A stretch of 64,000 nt of DNA from Gerris lacustris (Eukaryota > Arthropoda > Insecta > Hemiptera > Gerridae). The DNA is taken from the NCBI GenBank assembly GCA_951217055.1, contig OX578277.1, positions 105,098,119 through 105,162,118 on the forward strand, in the 5' to 3' direction. Below, one piece after another: positions 1 to 10,570 of this stretch; position 1 is the first letter of the stretch, and each line of letters starts with the position of its first letter. Under the pieces are notes generated by a model. That model worked only from the letters and a program-made list of their open reading frames with translations. It ran no database searches and was not told where the DNA came from. Made by a program: the position numbers and the translations under genes.

Positions 1-1470
1 CTCTGAGATCCTGTATCCAAAAGTGCCCTCACGATTTTACTTTTGTTCTTACCGTTAACTCTTACTAACATTGTCTGTAAAAACACTTCTGGCACACCTG
101 AGACACTCGCACATGCAGTCGATGTCCCTGGAAAGTTTGCCTCACTCGCCTTTTCCTTCTTTTCCACTCCTCTGTCAGTCTTATTTGCCGGTAAATCCGG
201 ACACATTAAAGGAATATGTCTCTTTCCACATACTAGACAACATAATACTGCCTGGCATTTATTTGCACTATGCGATCCACCTAAACATGAAAAACAACGT
301 TTCTTATACCTTAATATTTTTTTCTTCTCGTCCAACGACATTTTTTGTGCTCCAAAACATTCAGCACTTTTGTGCCCCTTAGAACAAAAAATACATTTTA
401 TATTTGTGGAATTACTTTCATACTTTTTCTCTATTTTACTAGCACTTACTAAACTAGCAGCTGTTGGGAAAATTTCCGGCACTTTTCCCCCTTTATTAGA
501 ATAATTATTATCACTAAGGCCAAACCCAGACATTGCCAACGTTATTTTATCTTCTGCTTCCACCTCAGAAAGCAGAAATTTCATAAGTTCATCAAGTCGC
601 CCCTTAGGTGTAGTTTGACTTAATTTAGGCGCTCTTTGCCATGCCCTTAACATTTCTTCCGGCAAACATGACTCAATCATAGGATACAACATAGGCCCAC
701 ACTTACTCGCGTCTCCCCACATCGTTTCTAAGGCTCTAAGGTGGGACCTTAATTTATCGTACAAAGACCCTAAGGACAATGTTTGCTGTCCTGTTGAATT
801 TTGCAAAACTAACTTTAGCAAGTCTCTAATGTAGTATTCTATCAATAAATCCTCTCTCCCAAATCTATCCTTAAGACTAGAAATAGCGCTTTTATAATGT
901 TCTCCCCCAGGTGGGAAACTTTCAACTACCTCCCTAGCTCTAGAGTTGGGGACAGTAGCTAACAATAAATACTGAAATTTATCATCATTACTCATATCAG
1001 AATCATCATCAATTTTTTTAAATTGGCCCCAAAATATTAGCCATTCCTTAACTTCCCCATTAAACCGGATGAATTCGATTTTGGGAAGTTTAAACCTCTT
1101 ACTTTGCCCCCCCAGGAAATCCCCCCGAACGAGCAGTTTCTAATCTCGACGGTCCCTCTGACTGTGGATTCTGAGCTGGTGGAATGAAGCTTTCTAAATC
1201 GGTTTTAACCTTTTGATACTTGAGTAGGTACTCCTCCGCAGAACTTAATTCTGTTTCCAAGTCATTTTCGGAAGTATCCTCCGTCAACATTCCCTCAAAT
1301 ATAGCTACATCTAATGCCTTAATCGCTAAGTACCTTTCATCCAATGCAGTTAACAAGGTCCTTATTGTTGTGACATCTGGAGGAACGATGGCCGCTACTT
1401 GCTCCATCTTCGTCATTGTTCTCGTTAGAATGGCCCGATTTGCCTTTCTTGATTTCTTCTGAAGTTCCAT
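1..1470 (-). pseudogene. BEL/Pao retrotransposon gag-protease, 5' part, frameshifted, runs off window
   Basis: Structural and protease part of a BEL/Pao LTR retrotransposon polyprotein. Gag packages element RNA and the aspartic protease cleaves the polyprotein. The N-terminal 123 codons (1470 to 1099) are charged and helical. The frame then stops, but the next frame is open without a stop from 1098 to base 1. It encodes a DUF1759-like gag core starting near KLPKIEFIRFNGEVKEW, two cysteine-histidine knuckles (CIFCSKGHKSAEC, then CFSCLGGSHSANKC with a further CLVCGKRHIPLMC), and ends on the protease active site LLDTGSQ at the window edge. The join lies at a run of seven C on the plus strand (1107-1113), where one base fewer restores the frame. 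BEL elements normally use one long frame, so I read this as a mutation or homopolymer error. Reverse transcriptase and integrase would lie outside. Family assignment is firm. Confidence 0.9.
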
Positions 1471-1555
1471 CTTTAACTTCTTAATATTCGCCGTCCAATA
1501 TTGACACGAATTAATTCTTGAAAAATTTCTTCAAAATTTTTCTTTTCAAAAATGT

Positions 1556-1566
1556 CACGGTCGCCA
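1556..1566 (-). other. Primer binding site of the BEL/Pao element, tRNA-Arg type
   Basis: On the minus strand this reads TGGCGACCGTG, the complement of a tRNA 3' end CACGGTCGCCA, which fits an insect tRNA-Arg acceptor plus CCA. It lies about 90 bases upstream of the gag start and 3 bases after a terminal CA that would close the 5' LTR. Confidence 0.72.
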
Positions 1567-1569
1567 CAA

Positions 1570-1796
1570 TGTCAAATCCTTTTAATGATTTCAAGACAAC
1601 TGTCCATATTTCAATAAATTGACAATAAGGTAAATTCAATAAAAAACAAACAACTTTAACTTTAACTTGTCCTGGTTTCTTGACAATAATTATAATAATA
1701 TGGATGTTGGATGTTTACATGAAGCTACAGTGTAGCCAGTGACTACGCTATTTTTTTTAATTAAAGATCTACACTATTCATTGAACTTATTTAACA
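1570..1796 (-). repeat. Putative 5' LTR of the BEL/Pao element
   Basis: The 3' edge is set by TTTGACA just before the primer binding site. The 5' edge is uncertain: TGTTAAATAAG at 1796 is one candidate start, giving about 227 bp with a TG...CA outline. The partner LTR is outside the window, so the length is inferred. Confidence 0.45.
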
Positions 1797-2050
1797 GAAT
1801 TGACAAATAAAAACAAGTTATTTTATTATTAAAACAATATTACTTATTGAACTATAATATATAATGTAATAATATGTAGATATAATAGTATAACCTTTTA
1901 TTGCTATCATTATAACAATTAAAATTTGCCGCCTAGGCAGCAAACATTTTCCTCATTTTATCGCCTAGGCCGAAAAATCACATTTTTCTGCCCGAAATCA
2001 GTTCAATAATGCCTCATTTTACTGCCGCAAGCAGATAAAATATTAAATTG
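1797..2050. other. AT-rich spacer with paired CCTAGGC boxes
   Basis: No coding signal. Two CCTAGGC boxes near 1931 and 1968 and the adjacent CCGC/GCCG bases could pair as a weak hairpin. Part may belong to the LTR. Confidence 0.3.
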
Positions 2051-2054
2051 TTTT

Positions 2055-2691
2055 TAGAACGAAGTTCCTTATGGTACTTTACAGCGTCTGGAGCCCGGAA
2101 GTGAATCCGAGAAAAACGATCATCCCAAAATCTACCGATGACGATAACTTGAGTAAAAGTTGACCTAGTTAGTTGAAATTTTGTACACATGTTCATTTTA
2201 CCAATGCCCAGGACGAGTTCGTTGGACAACGTATCCTCCCAAGCGATCACGTTCAAGGCTCGCGTAAACGTAAGCTTCAAATATAAAATTGGAATTTTAG
2301 GACTGGAAAAACTGCATACTTCATCAATTAAATGAGACAAACAACTTTTATAAATAAATTTGTTTAGTAAAACCGACACCGACACCGCTATAAAGTGTTA
2401 AAAATCGCTATTAATAAAAGCAGACCTAAACGTTTAAAATAAAGAAAACAACGTTTTTACCGATATCTTACGTTCTAACGTAACGATTTTAATGCAACTT
2501 TATACACATCATCTAAAGTACAATTGAAACAGGCATGTTAAATTACAACCTGATACAAGCAGAAGATTTTTAGTAGTGAAGGTAAGGAACAGGACTGTAG
2601 TATAACCATCTGCTTTAACTATAAACTCATCATGATTACCTTCTTCCATCATTATTCAATAAATATTTATTGCAAGACTCTCGCTTCAATG

Positions 2692-2737
<46 letters not shown>

Positions 2738-3493
2738 TGTCTTAACCTTCGGGCGGGCGCGCGGGCGGCATTTACACCGCCTTTTCGAAAAAACACGCCC
2801 CCTTTGATTTTACAGTATTCCAGCTTATCAGCTCTTCTAGGTATTCTCCAATAACTATTTCCTAGGTTTAATAAAGCCATCGGTATACCCGGAACATGAT
2901 CGGGTCGCCCTCACTTTACTTTGAACATCGACAAGCTCTATAGTACACACGTTAGTACGGTGTAAATATTAGAGATATTTTTGTCGTTTACTGTATTCTT
3001 ATGCAAAAGAATTTGATCATTTTAAAAGAGTTACATTTTCTAATTACATATACATATTTATTACAATACCAGGATAGGAGAGAAAGTGTTAGAAGTTGCG
3101 TTTGTATTTTTTTATGACAATCCTGAAAAAATGTTTCCTACATGAGTAAGTGTAATTTGTTTTTTTAAAAAGAAGTGTTCAATAATTTTTTATTAATTCG
3201 AAATGAATGTTTTATTATAATTACCTATTAAGGAAACTAATTTCCACAATAACAAGGACCTACAAGCATTAAATGTGGAAGGAAATAAAAGCTGTGTAAA
3301 TGCCGCCGCGCGCCCGCTGCTGCTAACCAATATCACGCGCCCGCCCGAAGGTTAACTACGCTGATTACGCTTTTTCCAACTCCTCCATGTATAAGTAGTT
3401 AGCATCGTATACTTAGCAGTGTGATTTTATACTTTATATCTAATGAAAGGCGTAAGGAACTTGGTTCCTAAGGGGTGTCCCGCGACACCACAC
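2055..3493 (-). repeat. Dispersed repeat R1, copy A, with nested TTAA element
   Basis: Shares long stretches with copies near 25350-26110, 38680-38950 and 48936-49862. In element orientation it starts CGTGTGGTGTCGCGGG, followed by the self-complementary cap GGAACCAAGTTCC. It ends with CATAAGGAACTTCGTTC, so the two caps are inverted copies. A poly-A run of about 40 bases (2694-2733) and a 606-bp TTAA-flanked element interrupt it. The open frame at 2014-2385 is just the conserved part of the repeat. R1 is probably a non-autonomous element; no transposase was recognised. Confidence 0.72.
2746..3351. mobile_element. piggyBac-like MITE with GC-rich TIRs
   Basis: Both edges carry CCTTCGGGCGGGCGCG as an inverted repeat and are flanked by TTAA (2742-2745 and 3352-3355), the piggyBac target duplication. 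The ends are strikingly GC-rich (GCCGCC and GGGCGGC pairs inside the TIR) in an AT-rich element. It lies inside R1 copy A. The interior shows no coding frame, so it is non-autonomous. TTAA could also arise in other superfamilies. Confidence 0.78.
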
Positions 3494-3679
3494 GATTTTT
3501 TTTTTTTTTTGCGAATTTTCGAAGAAAATTGAGCTATTGCAATGGCTTCAAACATTTTGTAATGCAAATATGTATGTATGTATATATGTATGTGCATATA
3601 TATGTGTGTCACTCCAGACGATATCTCACGCTAGGATGAACTTAAAAAATCCAAACAAATTTTAATATGTCAATAATAT
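3494..3679. other. Short linker with T-tract and TATG microsatellite
   Basis: An A/T homopolymer at about 3497-3511 is followed by about 40 bases of TATG/TATA repeats (3567-3609). No coding content was seen. Confidence 0.5.
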
Positions 3680-3935
3680 CAAAAGAAAGGATGAGTTCGT
3701 TGGCCAGAATTTTTTGAGTTCATTTAGAGGTCAAAAATAGCATACAAACATGTTTTTCCATTATACCCCCCTCTTATATGAAAATATGACAAAAGTGTAC
3801 CTAACAACAATTACTGTACTCTTAAAGACGTTTCTAATGACATGCATCTTGAAGGGTTTATACTATTTTGACTTTTGTACCCCGCACCCTTGTGTATTAT
3901 TAACAGGCCAGACAGAGGGGATAGGAGGGCCATAA
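3680..3935 (+). repeat. Dispersed repeat R2, copy 1
   Basis: Matches 40150-40400 nearly base for base in places (GGATGAGTTCGT, TACCCCCCTCTTATATGAAA, GACATGCATCTTGAAGGG, ACTTTTGTACCCCG) and also 37800-37940. Function unknown. The small open frames here follow the repeat and are not believable genes. Confidence 0.7.
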
Positions 3936-4080
3936 GGATCGGGCCTTGGTGGAAAAGCTTTTCCCTGATATGATGTCTGAGACTGATTCCTGCCATGAAA
4001 TTTTTCTAATCGGAGACATAAAAAATTCCCGTACTTCAGAACGATCACTTAAGCTTCCATTCGGTAAGCTCGTGAGATAT
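3936..4080 (+). repeat. Repeat R3 tail fragment
   Basis: The stretch from TGATGTCTGAGACTGATTCC to TTCGGTAAGCTCG matches the ends of the R3 copies at 28485-29040 and 54850-55440. Only the 3' part is present, fused directly to R2. Confidence 0.7.
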
Positions 4081-4624
4081 TCATCTTTAAAATATTCTGA
4101 ATTTATTATCGCCTAAATATACACATTTCAGAAGTCAAATAGAATAACTTCTGGTAAACTCGATTTCGTTAGAGGAAATCAACGGTTTTGAAATGCTGAA
4201 CCAAGTTAGATAATGCCCGAGGTATTGAAAATGCAAGCAGCTTTTCCCTTGATTGATATTGGGAAATGAAGTTGTTCCCTCAACAGGCATTATTACCTGA
4301 AATAACTCTCTCCTCCGTTCCTTAATGAACCAGAAGTACACGCCTACTCAGTATGTCAGGGTGTGGATAAAGGTTTTGATCCTTCCAATGAATAGTTAAC
4401 ACCTTAAGGTTAAAGGTTATACGAGATAAACAAACCCTTTAATCCTTCATGACGAACTGACGTAGAAATTCAATCTTTCCTGCGAAATTAGAATATACAT
4501 GAGAGAATGTCATGTTAATAGAAAATCTTTTTTGTTAGATTTACAGCAGCAGTTATTAATTATTAAAACGATGAATATTTTTCGTAAGGAAACAATATGA
4601 AATTAAAGTAGAAATAAAAATAGT
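4081..4624. other. Unassigned AT-rich sequence
   Basis: No convincing frame, RNA or repeat was recognised. The 68-residue minus frame at 4135-4341 has no recognisable domain. Confidence 0.4.
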
Positions 4625-5162
4625 CCGCCAAATCTAAATAATTACAAGATAAAAAGGACTTTTTATATACTACGTATTTAAATTTTCTGTTGAATCATAT
4701 GTAATGTTGATAATGTAATTGTCATTGTTAAATTATAATGATAGTGGAAAAAAATACATAGTTCCGAATTTATTTACTTCACATAATAATGACAACCATC
4801 TAGACAGCTTTATTTATTTGTTTACTTTTCGCTGTCATTCAATGTTTAACTCTTAATAAAAAAATCACAATTTTGAAACCCGTCAAAATGAAGATTGTAA
4901 ATACTATGGGATATGACAAAACAAATAAAATAACTTGTGGATTTTTTCCGAACTAACTTTCCATACGGCAAAATTTGCTGAAACCCAAATAAATTCTGCT
5001 GAAAGATGGCTAAAAGTATTAAAATAATGCATTGTCATCGTGTTCTAAGCTATGCTAAAAGTTTCAAATGTCTAGCTATTCGGGAAGTTAGTTAGAAATC
5101 GATTGCTAGATTTGTACCGGACAAACAAACAAACAAGAAAACAAGCTAATAAAAACGTAGTA
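4625..5162 (+). repeat. Dispersed TIR element R4, copy 1
   Basis: First of nine R4 copies or fragments in the window. The ends carry TACTACGTATTTA (from 4669) and AAAAACGTAGTA (to 5162) in inverted orientation. The interior contains the family markers GACCCGTCAAAATG-like sequence, GCTGAAAGATGGCTAAAAGT and a (CAAA)n tract before the right end. Similarity continues about 40 bases outside the left TACTACG. No coding frame. Probably a MITE-like element. Confidence 0.75.
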
Positions 5163-5432
5163 ATAAAAGTATAAGGCGCGCTTTCTTTAAGGATCGTTTT
5201 CTTTATGTAAAATTGCAAAATTTTATACTAAAATTGTTCAATACATTTTATCATATTAATGTTACTTGTCGGTGACACGTATGTCTCGTATCTTGGATAT
5301 TTGATTAAACACAGTTTTCGTGTCATAAAGTAAGATAAACATTGAATGAAAGCCGACTTTATGCAGTATGAACTTCTTTTGCCGGTGTTTTCACCTATTT
5401 GAGTTACAGTTTTGCGTGATTTACGAAATATA
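5163..5432. other. Unassigned sequence left of the mariner relic
   Basis: A minus open frame at 5228-5482 runs through this stretch and across the transposon TIR. It has no recognisable domain and is treated as chance. Confidence 0.4.
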
Positions 5433-6015
5433 ACGGGTGGAGCGTGGCAGACGTATAAATTTGAAGAGGGGATTGCTCCCACCCTATTGGTCCTAGACGT
5501 TTGTGAGTAGGGTCGTTTGAAAGAGGGGGACGGGAAGTTTATGTTTCACGTTTCAGCAGGACGGGACACGGGACCACAGCCCACACAGTAAGGGTTTGAT
5601 TAAACTTTTTGCAAGACAGATTTCCCGGGGGTCTCATCTCCTTAAGAGGCGATTTAAACTGGCCAGCAAGATCACCTGATTTGGCTCCTTGTGATTTTTT
5701 TTCAGTGGGGATAACTTAAATCCTTGGTGTACAGCGATCGTCCTAGAACCCTGGAAGCCCTCAAGAACAACATTGCGAGCCAAAATTGCCAAAATTCCTG
5801 TGGAAATGTTCGAAAGAGTGCACAATAACTTAAAAAAAGGCTTAATCAGTGTTTGGAATGTGAGGGGAACCACTTATCCGATACTTTGTTTAAATCTAGG
5901 TAAATTTAAATTTCCCATGTTATTTAATCAGGAAAAAATTTAAAAAAATTTATTTCGTAACATTCTGTGTTTTATTGAATTTTCAAATTCATACGTCTGC
6001 CGTGCTCCACCCTGT
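5433..6015 (+). mobile_element. Internally deleted mariner-like element
   Basis: Inverted terminal repeats of about 30 bases frame the element: GGTGGAGCGTGGCAGACGTA near the left edge, and its counterpart GGTGGAGCACGGCAGACGTA when the right edge is read on the other strand. TA dinucleotides lie at or next to both ends, as expected for Tc1/mariner insertion. At 583 bp it is less than half of a full mariner and keeps only the C-terminal transposase region. Confidence 0.8.
5611..5900 (+). pseudogene. mariner-family transposase, C-terminal remnant
   Basis: Translating from about 5626 gives LISLRGDLNWPARSPDLAPC followed by DFF. The signature WPxRSPDLxPxDFF surrounds the second catalytic aspartate of mariner-type DDE transposases. 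Further on, LKSLVYSDRPRTLEALKNNI and, in a shifted frame, AKIPVEMFERVHNNLKK continue the family's C-terminal helix region. A stop follows DFFSVGIT, and at least one frameshift near 5785 separates the two last segments. The DNA-binding domains and the first catalytic aspartate are missing, so the copy cannot transpose itself. Its placement between matched TIRs ties it to the enclosing element. The superfamily is certain; the exact mariner subfamily is not decided. Confidence 0.85.
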
Positions 6016-6169
6016 ATTAAACTGTAAAAAATATCAAATCATCATAGTTGAGCGGACTAACAGTTGAACTGCCCCTAATGACCATATGCTATCCTTTCAG
6101 TCCGCACACCAGGGCGAGGAGTTAGGTCCCTTTACCCAGACTTAAATGAGAGCCCACAATGGTTTGTGA
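6016..6169. other. Unassigned linker
   Basis: About 150 bases between the mariner right end and the next repeat, with no feature recognised. Confidence 0.4.
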
Positions 6170-6462
6170 ACACTTGTCATGGAAGTGTAAATACCACTTT
6201 GAAGTAGCATCTAGTTTTGAGCCATGTTTGCTGCCATGTGTTGTTGGCAGCATAGGAGATTTCAATTGTAGTCGCCCACAATATTGGCCACCATCTTGAC
6301 AGTAATAAGTATAAAATTTTAATAGTTAGATATTCTTTTTCTTCAAGACCTTTAAACTGATGTATAACATGCCATGGTGACACATGATAATTAACTATTT
6401 TCATAATTTTCAATATTTATTGTGTTACACTCATTTTAATGAAAGAGCCACGCGATGCCTAG
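6170..6462 (-). repeat. R1-like repeat fragment ending in CTAG
   Basis: The right edge reads GAGCCACGCGATGCCTAG. On the minus strand this equals the outer edge of the R1 copy at 25351, and similarity runs on through the AATAAATATTG region. The rest of the stretch is uncertain. The CTAG end directly precedes the 14 bases before the Helitron at 6477. Confidence 0.5.
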
Positions 6463-6476
6463 TTTAATGTATGTAA

Positions 6477-8525
6477 TCTAATATATATAAAATTAAAGTT
6501 TTGTCTGTACATTGGTCAGAATTGAAAATTTTTTGGATACGTTTTTATTTTATACATCCCAAAAACCGAATCCGGCCTTAACATTTTTCGTGTATGTAAA
6601 TGTGTATGTGTGTCTGTCGCCCCAGTCAGACTTTATAGGCGCAAAACTGACTTAATGAAATCGATTAATTTTTTTTCAGAGGTGAGTGGTTTCATCTAAA
6701 AATATTGATTAGAACCAAAGTTATTAACAATTTTATTTAAAAAAATGTATAAAAAATAACCTAAAAAAAAATTAGGTTGACCCACCGTAAACAAACCCCA
6801 CAGACTCGCTAATCAAAATGTTGGGGTACTTCTAGACCACCTAGAGACTGCGGTTTTTTGCATTTGGTCGGAAATTGGCCCAAAACGACCGGGAAAATCC
6901 GAAAAGTTCAAAAAATATATTTTTAACCCCTTAAAAAAAGATGCCGGACGCACTTTAAAGTTTTTTGGAGCCTATTTGTGGCTAAACGGTAAGTCGTATC
7001 GACAAGCTGATTGCGCCAGCAGTAACAGATTTTAAAGGATCTACAACTTTGGTTCTATGACTTTTTGTCGTACCTTCATCGGTTCTACCATAAATAGAGC
7101 TAAATTTGGTTTTTTTGTAAAAAAAAAAAAAATTGACTTTGAGTGCTTATGGTGTCCACAATTGTTGACTGATTTAATTTCTGATTGGAGTGCTTAAACC
7201 TCACACTAATACTCTTTAAATCGAGAATTTATTATTTTATTAACATGTCCTAGAACTGGAGTTATTAAATATTTACTGGTGCAACTGCTGTATTGAGAGA
7301 AGAGGCTGGTAATTAAATTAATACACTATCATGGTTGATGATTGTTCAATGACTTCCCAGTCTAATTGGTTTTGTCTATATTTATTTTCTTATTTATTTA
7401 GCATTGTTAGTTATTAATATAAAACTTAGTTTCTATTGGCTAATTTTTAAATATATAGATAGACACCAAACTACGATTTGTAGAGCATTATATTCTTAGA
7501 GGTCGACCAAGAAGTCATGAACAAGGGAGAAACGGAAAGCTTAACTTCGTTTAAAATCGGAACTTCCGAGTAGTGCCGAAGTCAGTACAGTCGGGTGCTA
7601 AGACAATACCAATTTCTAGTTTGTATGACAAGCGCAGTTATGTCAAATCTCACGAATAACAACAGGAAGGTTTCCAATCTGTTAGGTTTCCTGTTTTGTT
7701 TGTTTTTATACAGTTATATACAGTACGAATTATAGTCACAACTGTCCTAAACGATTTTTGTACGATCCACAAATCCACGGGATGATTCAAATGCAAAGGA
7801 CGCTACAAATAACGGGGCAGGAACAAACCTAATATGTATTTATTATTATAAAAATGATTGCTCTCCATGACAATTAATCAAAATAATATTAGCGAATTTC
7901 TAGGTTGTTTTTCCCCCAATATATTTTTTTTAATAATACCAAGAAATTTAATTTACCAAAGAGAAAATTGCCAAAAACAATACGAGAGAGGTAATAGTAC
8001 AAAAATAATTCACAACAAAGTAAAAACTAAAATCCAGAAATAAAAAGAGTAACAAATAAAACTCAGAAATAAAGAGGAAGAAAAACATAGATTTAGAAAG
8101 AAGATAATCGATTTAGATTTAAAGAATATATTGTGAATAATCAATAATTAATAATATAAAGATATCATATATTATTAGTGATTTCTTATCAGGTACAGTG
8201 TTGCCTGTTGCAAAAATATTAAATTTATCAAAAATAAAATGATTAATAACCAAAGAACAACACTGTGTTTTTGACCGTGGTCTATTATATCAAAAACTGA
8301 CTGTACATGACGACACTAGCGCACTCCTCACATTTCCATGACTTCTTGGTCGACCTCTAGTAATGGAATTATTGATGTGTAATATAGTCCTGATTTTATT
8401 CCTAGAAGGCTTTGGAAACAAAACTATTTAGGAATTTTATTCAATTGCTAGGCCTACATGATTATAGGAAACATAAACACCAATACCCAGCATGAGCCCC
8501 GCGCGGAGCGCGGGGTGAAAGCTAG
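6477..8525 (+). mobile_element. Helitron H1, both ends present
   Basis: The 5' end is TCTAATATATATAAAA immediately after an A. The 3' end is an 8-bp perfect GC hairpin (CCCCGCGC at 8497, GCGCGGGG at 8508, loop GGA), ten bases before the terminus CTAG, followed by T. These are the canonical Helitron features: TC start, hairpin, CTRR end and A/T target. No Rep/helicase frame is seen, so it is non-autonomous. The interior is shared with H2 (24651-26588) and H3 (35032-35705). A TA-flanked MITE interrupts it at 7499-8357. Confidence 0.85.
7499..8357. mobile_element. TA-target MITE nested in Helitron H1
   Basis: Perfect 21-bp terminal inverted repeats begin GAGGTCGACCAAGAAGTCAT at 7499 and close at 8357. 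TA at 7497-7498 and again at 8358-8359 is the target duplication. The uninterrupted Helitron sequence is visible at about 35189-35201 and 24801-24815, which confirms the edges. TA duplication suggests the Tc1/mariner superfamily. No transposase remains in the 859 bp. Confidence 0.85.
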
Positions 8526-9954
8526 TTTAATGTATGTAAATAATGTTTGTTCAAATATTATTTGAAATCTACCCCACTTGCGCACTTATTCTTGATTATA
8601 TTGAATCATCTCGGGCATTGTAAAGGAGTACAACAACAAATTACTTGATAACACAACACCCCTCCCCCCCCCCCTTCCCCTTCCTCCATCCCCTTACTAC
8701 CTCATAACTTAGCTGTTCTTACCGGGATAAATTAAGACTTATAAACTTTTATTTGTTACGGCATAGAAATATGTGAAATTTGTGAGTTACTTCCAATTAC
8801 ATCCCGGATGTAAAATATTCAGTTCTCTTCCATCTCAAATTTTTGAAATTGTAATATTATATAAGACGAGTTTTTATAGGTTCAGGATTTTTATAGGTTC
8901 ACTCAAAAAAGAAACATATTTCATGATAACCATTCATATATTGATGGAAACGATTCTCCTCTGATTCAATCCTTAAAACCCTGTTCTGCAGAGAGTTGGG
9001 TAATGGGCTTCAATAGAAACGACAAGAAATGGCTATAATGTAACGTTACATCGAGTCTTACGTCTTTTTACACAATCGATTTACCTTACACAACAATGTT
9101 TGATAAAATAACAATTCCAAAATTCTAATATGGCGGACATTTTAGCATAAATACTTCATTTAGAATTAAAATGTTTACTAAGGTAAAAGTACTATGAATT
9201 TTACCTCGATACTGCTAGTAGTATCGAGTCCCCTTTTTTTTAAGTTAATTTTTAATATTAATTAAACAAACTTAAATTATGTTTGTAATCTTAAGAATTA
9301 TATCATTAACCTATTTTCTATCTGTCAATTTTTGAGGTACTTCAATTATATTAATTAGCTCTTTGTATAATATTTAATAAGTAAGCAGTCAATAATCTCA
9401 GTGAAAAATCCATTGTTATAATTGTATATACATCACATATCTAAATGTTAATTTTAAAAATGTTCAGTGTTGTCAAATAGTTACCATTTGTTAAAATCTG
9501 TTTTAAATTAATAATTTTTAATCATTATTATAGCTGAGATAAATTTGTTTTAGTTAATGACTAATTCTGAATTGTTGGTTGAGGGGTGGTGTTTTATTAA
9601 CATTTTTTAATTTATTTTATTTTTAATTTTTTTTTTTTAAATTGGTTTTATTAAAATTAATATAATATTTTAATTAATGCTATTTTAACTTCTACTTCTA
9701 ATTCTTTGACGCCCTCTTAAAGGAGGCTAGATGTTCACACACACCAACTTCATTTGACTAGCATATGTAAGTGATTTTTATATTATTGATTTTTTGTATA
9801 AATGATAAGGTGAAATTTTTTTTAAAAAAGATAATGGGAACTTGTTTAGATATTAAATTGTTAAACTAATCAATCAGGTGTAATAGCAATTAGGATTTAT
9901 ATCAGTAGCTTAATTTTAATTGTATACAAATATATTTTGTTTAGAAAATACATT
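8526..9954. other. Unassigned AT-rich sequence
   Basis: Contains a C-rich run at about 8660-8675 and a perfect 9-bp stem hairpin at 9205-9228 (CTCGATACT, loop GCTAGT) followed by T8. No coding region was recognised. Confidence 0.4.
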
Positions 9955-9992
9955 ATGACTGAGGATGACTCTGAATTGAGTCGAAACGTTTC
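9955..9992 (+). other. Stem-loop followed by CGAAACGTTTC (motif M, copy 1)
   Basis: GACTC, a six-base loop and GAGTC form a stem directly followed by GAAACGTTTC, and are preceded by CTGAGGAT. Related motifs occur at 19305, inside both foldback arms, and at 46390. The outline recalls a hammerhead core but lacks an exact CTGATGA. Confidence 0.5.
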
Positions 9993-10570
9993 AACAAAAA
10001 ATAATGATGACCCTTATTTAAGAAAATTATTTTCCTTACACCTGTAATATCCATCAACTCTTCCTACTTGTACTTAGAAATAATTAGGTGTACATATTAA
10101 ATTAGTATTAATTTAATTCATCAATGAATTTTTCGGTAAAAACCGGTCGGTGTGATTAAACTTTTTTCAACATTTCAAATTTAAATTCAAGAATTTTAAG
10201 TTTTCTCATTTCTTATTGTCCCTATTTAATATTCAATATTTGTAATTAATATTTAATATTTGATATTTGATACTTATACTTTATACTTGATACTTGATAT
10301 TTAATATTTAGTATTTATTATTTAGTTATTAATTATTAATATGTATTTAATATTTCGCTGCACTGGAAAAAAATGACATAACTCCAAAAATTCGAAAAAT
10401 GGTTTTATTAAAAAAAATAAAGACTAAAAGGGGGGTAGTTTTTGCTGGAAGAGTGTCACAGAGGGCTCGCAAAAATTAACTTGTAGGGGGATAGATGTAT
10501 GTCGTTATTTCTCTAGTTGGATTCACCAAATGTTTTGTGAGAATAGTGTCGCATCATCTAGTGTTGTTTC
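9993..10570. other. AT-rich sequence with ATTTAATATT-type degenerate repeats
   Basis: From about 10230 to 10350 the sequence is a degenerate run of TTGATATTTAATATTTAGTA-like words. No gene seen. Confidence 0.45.

Noticed and set aside
43..504. Plus-strand open frames (153 and 103 codons) at the left edge
   Set aside because: They are antisense to the BEL/Pao gag-protease frame, which carries clear zinc knuckles and a protease motif.
2014..2385. 123-codon minus frame
   Set aside because: It coincides with the conserved part of repeat R1; the same residues recur at 38859 and 49671 with shifts, as expected of repeat DNA.
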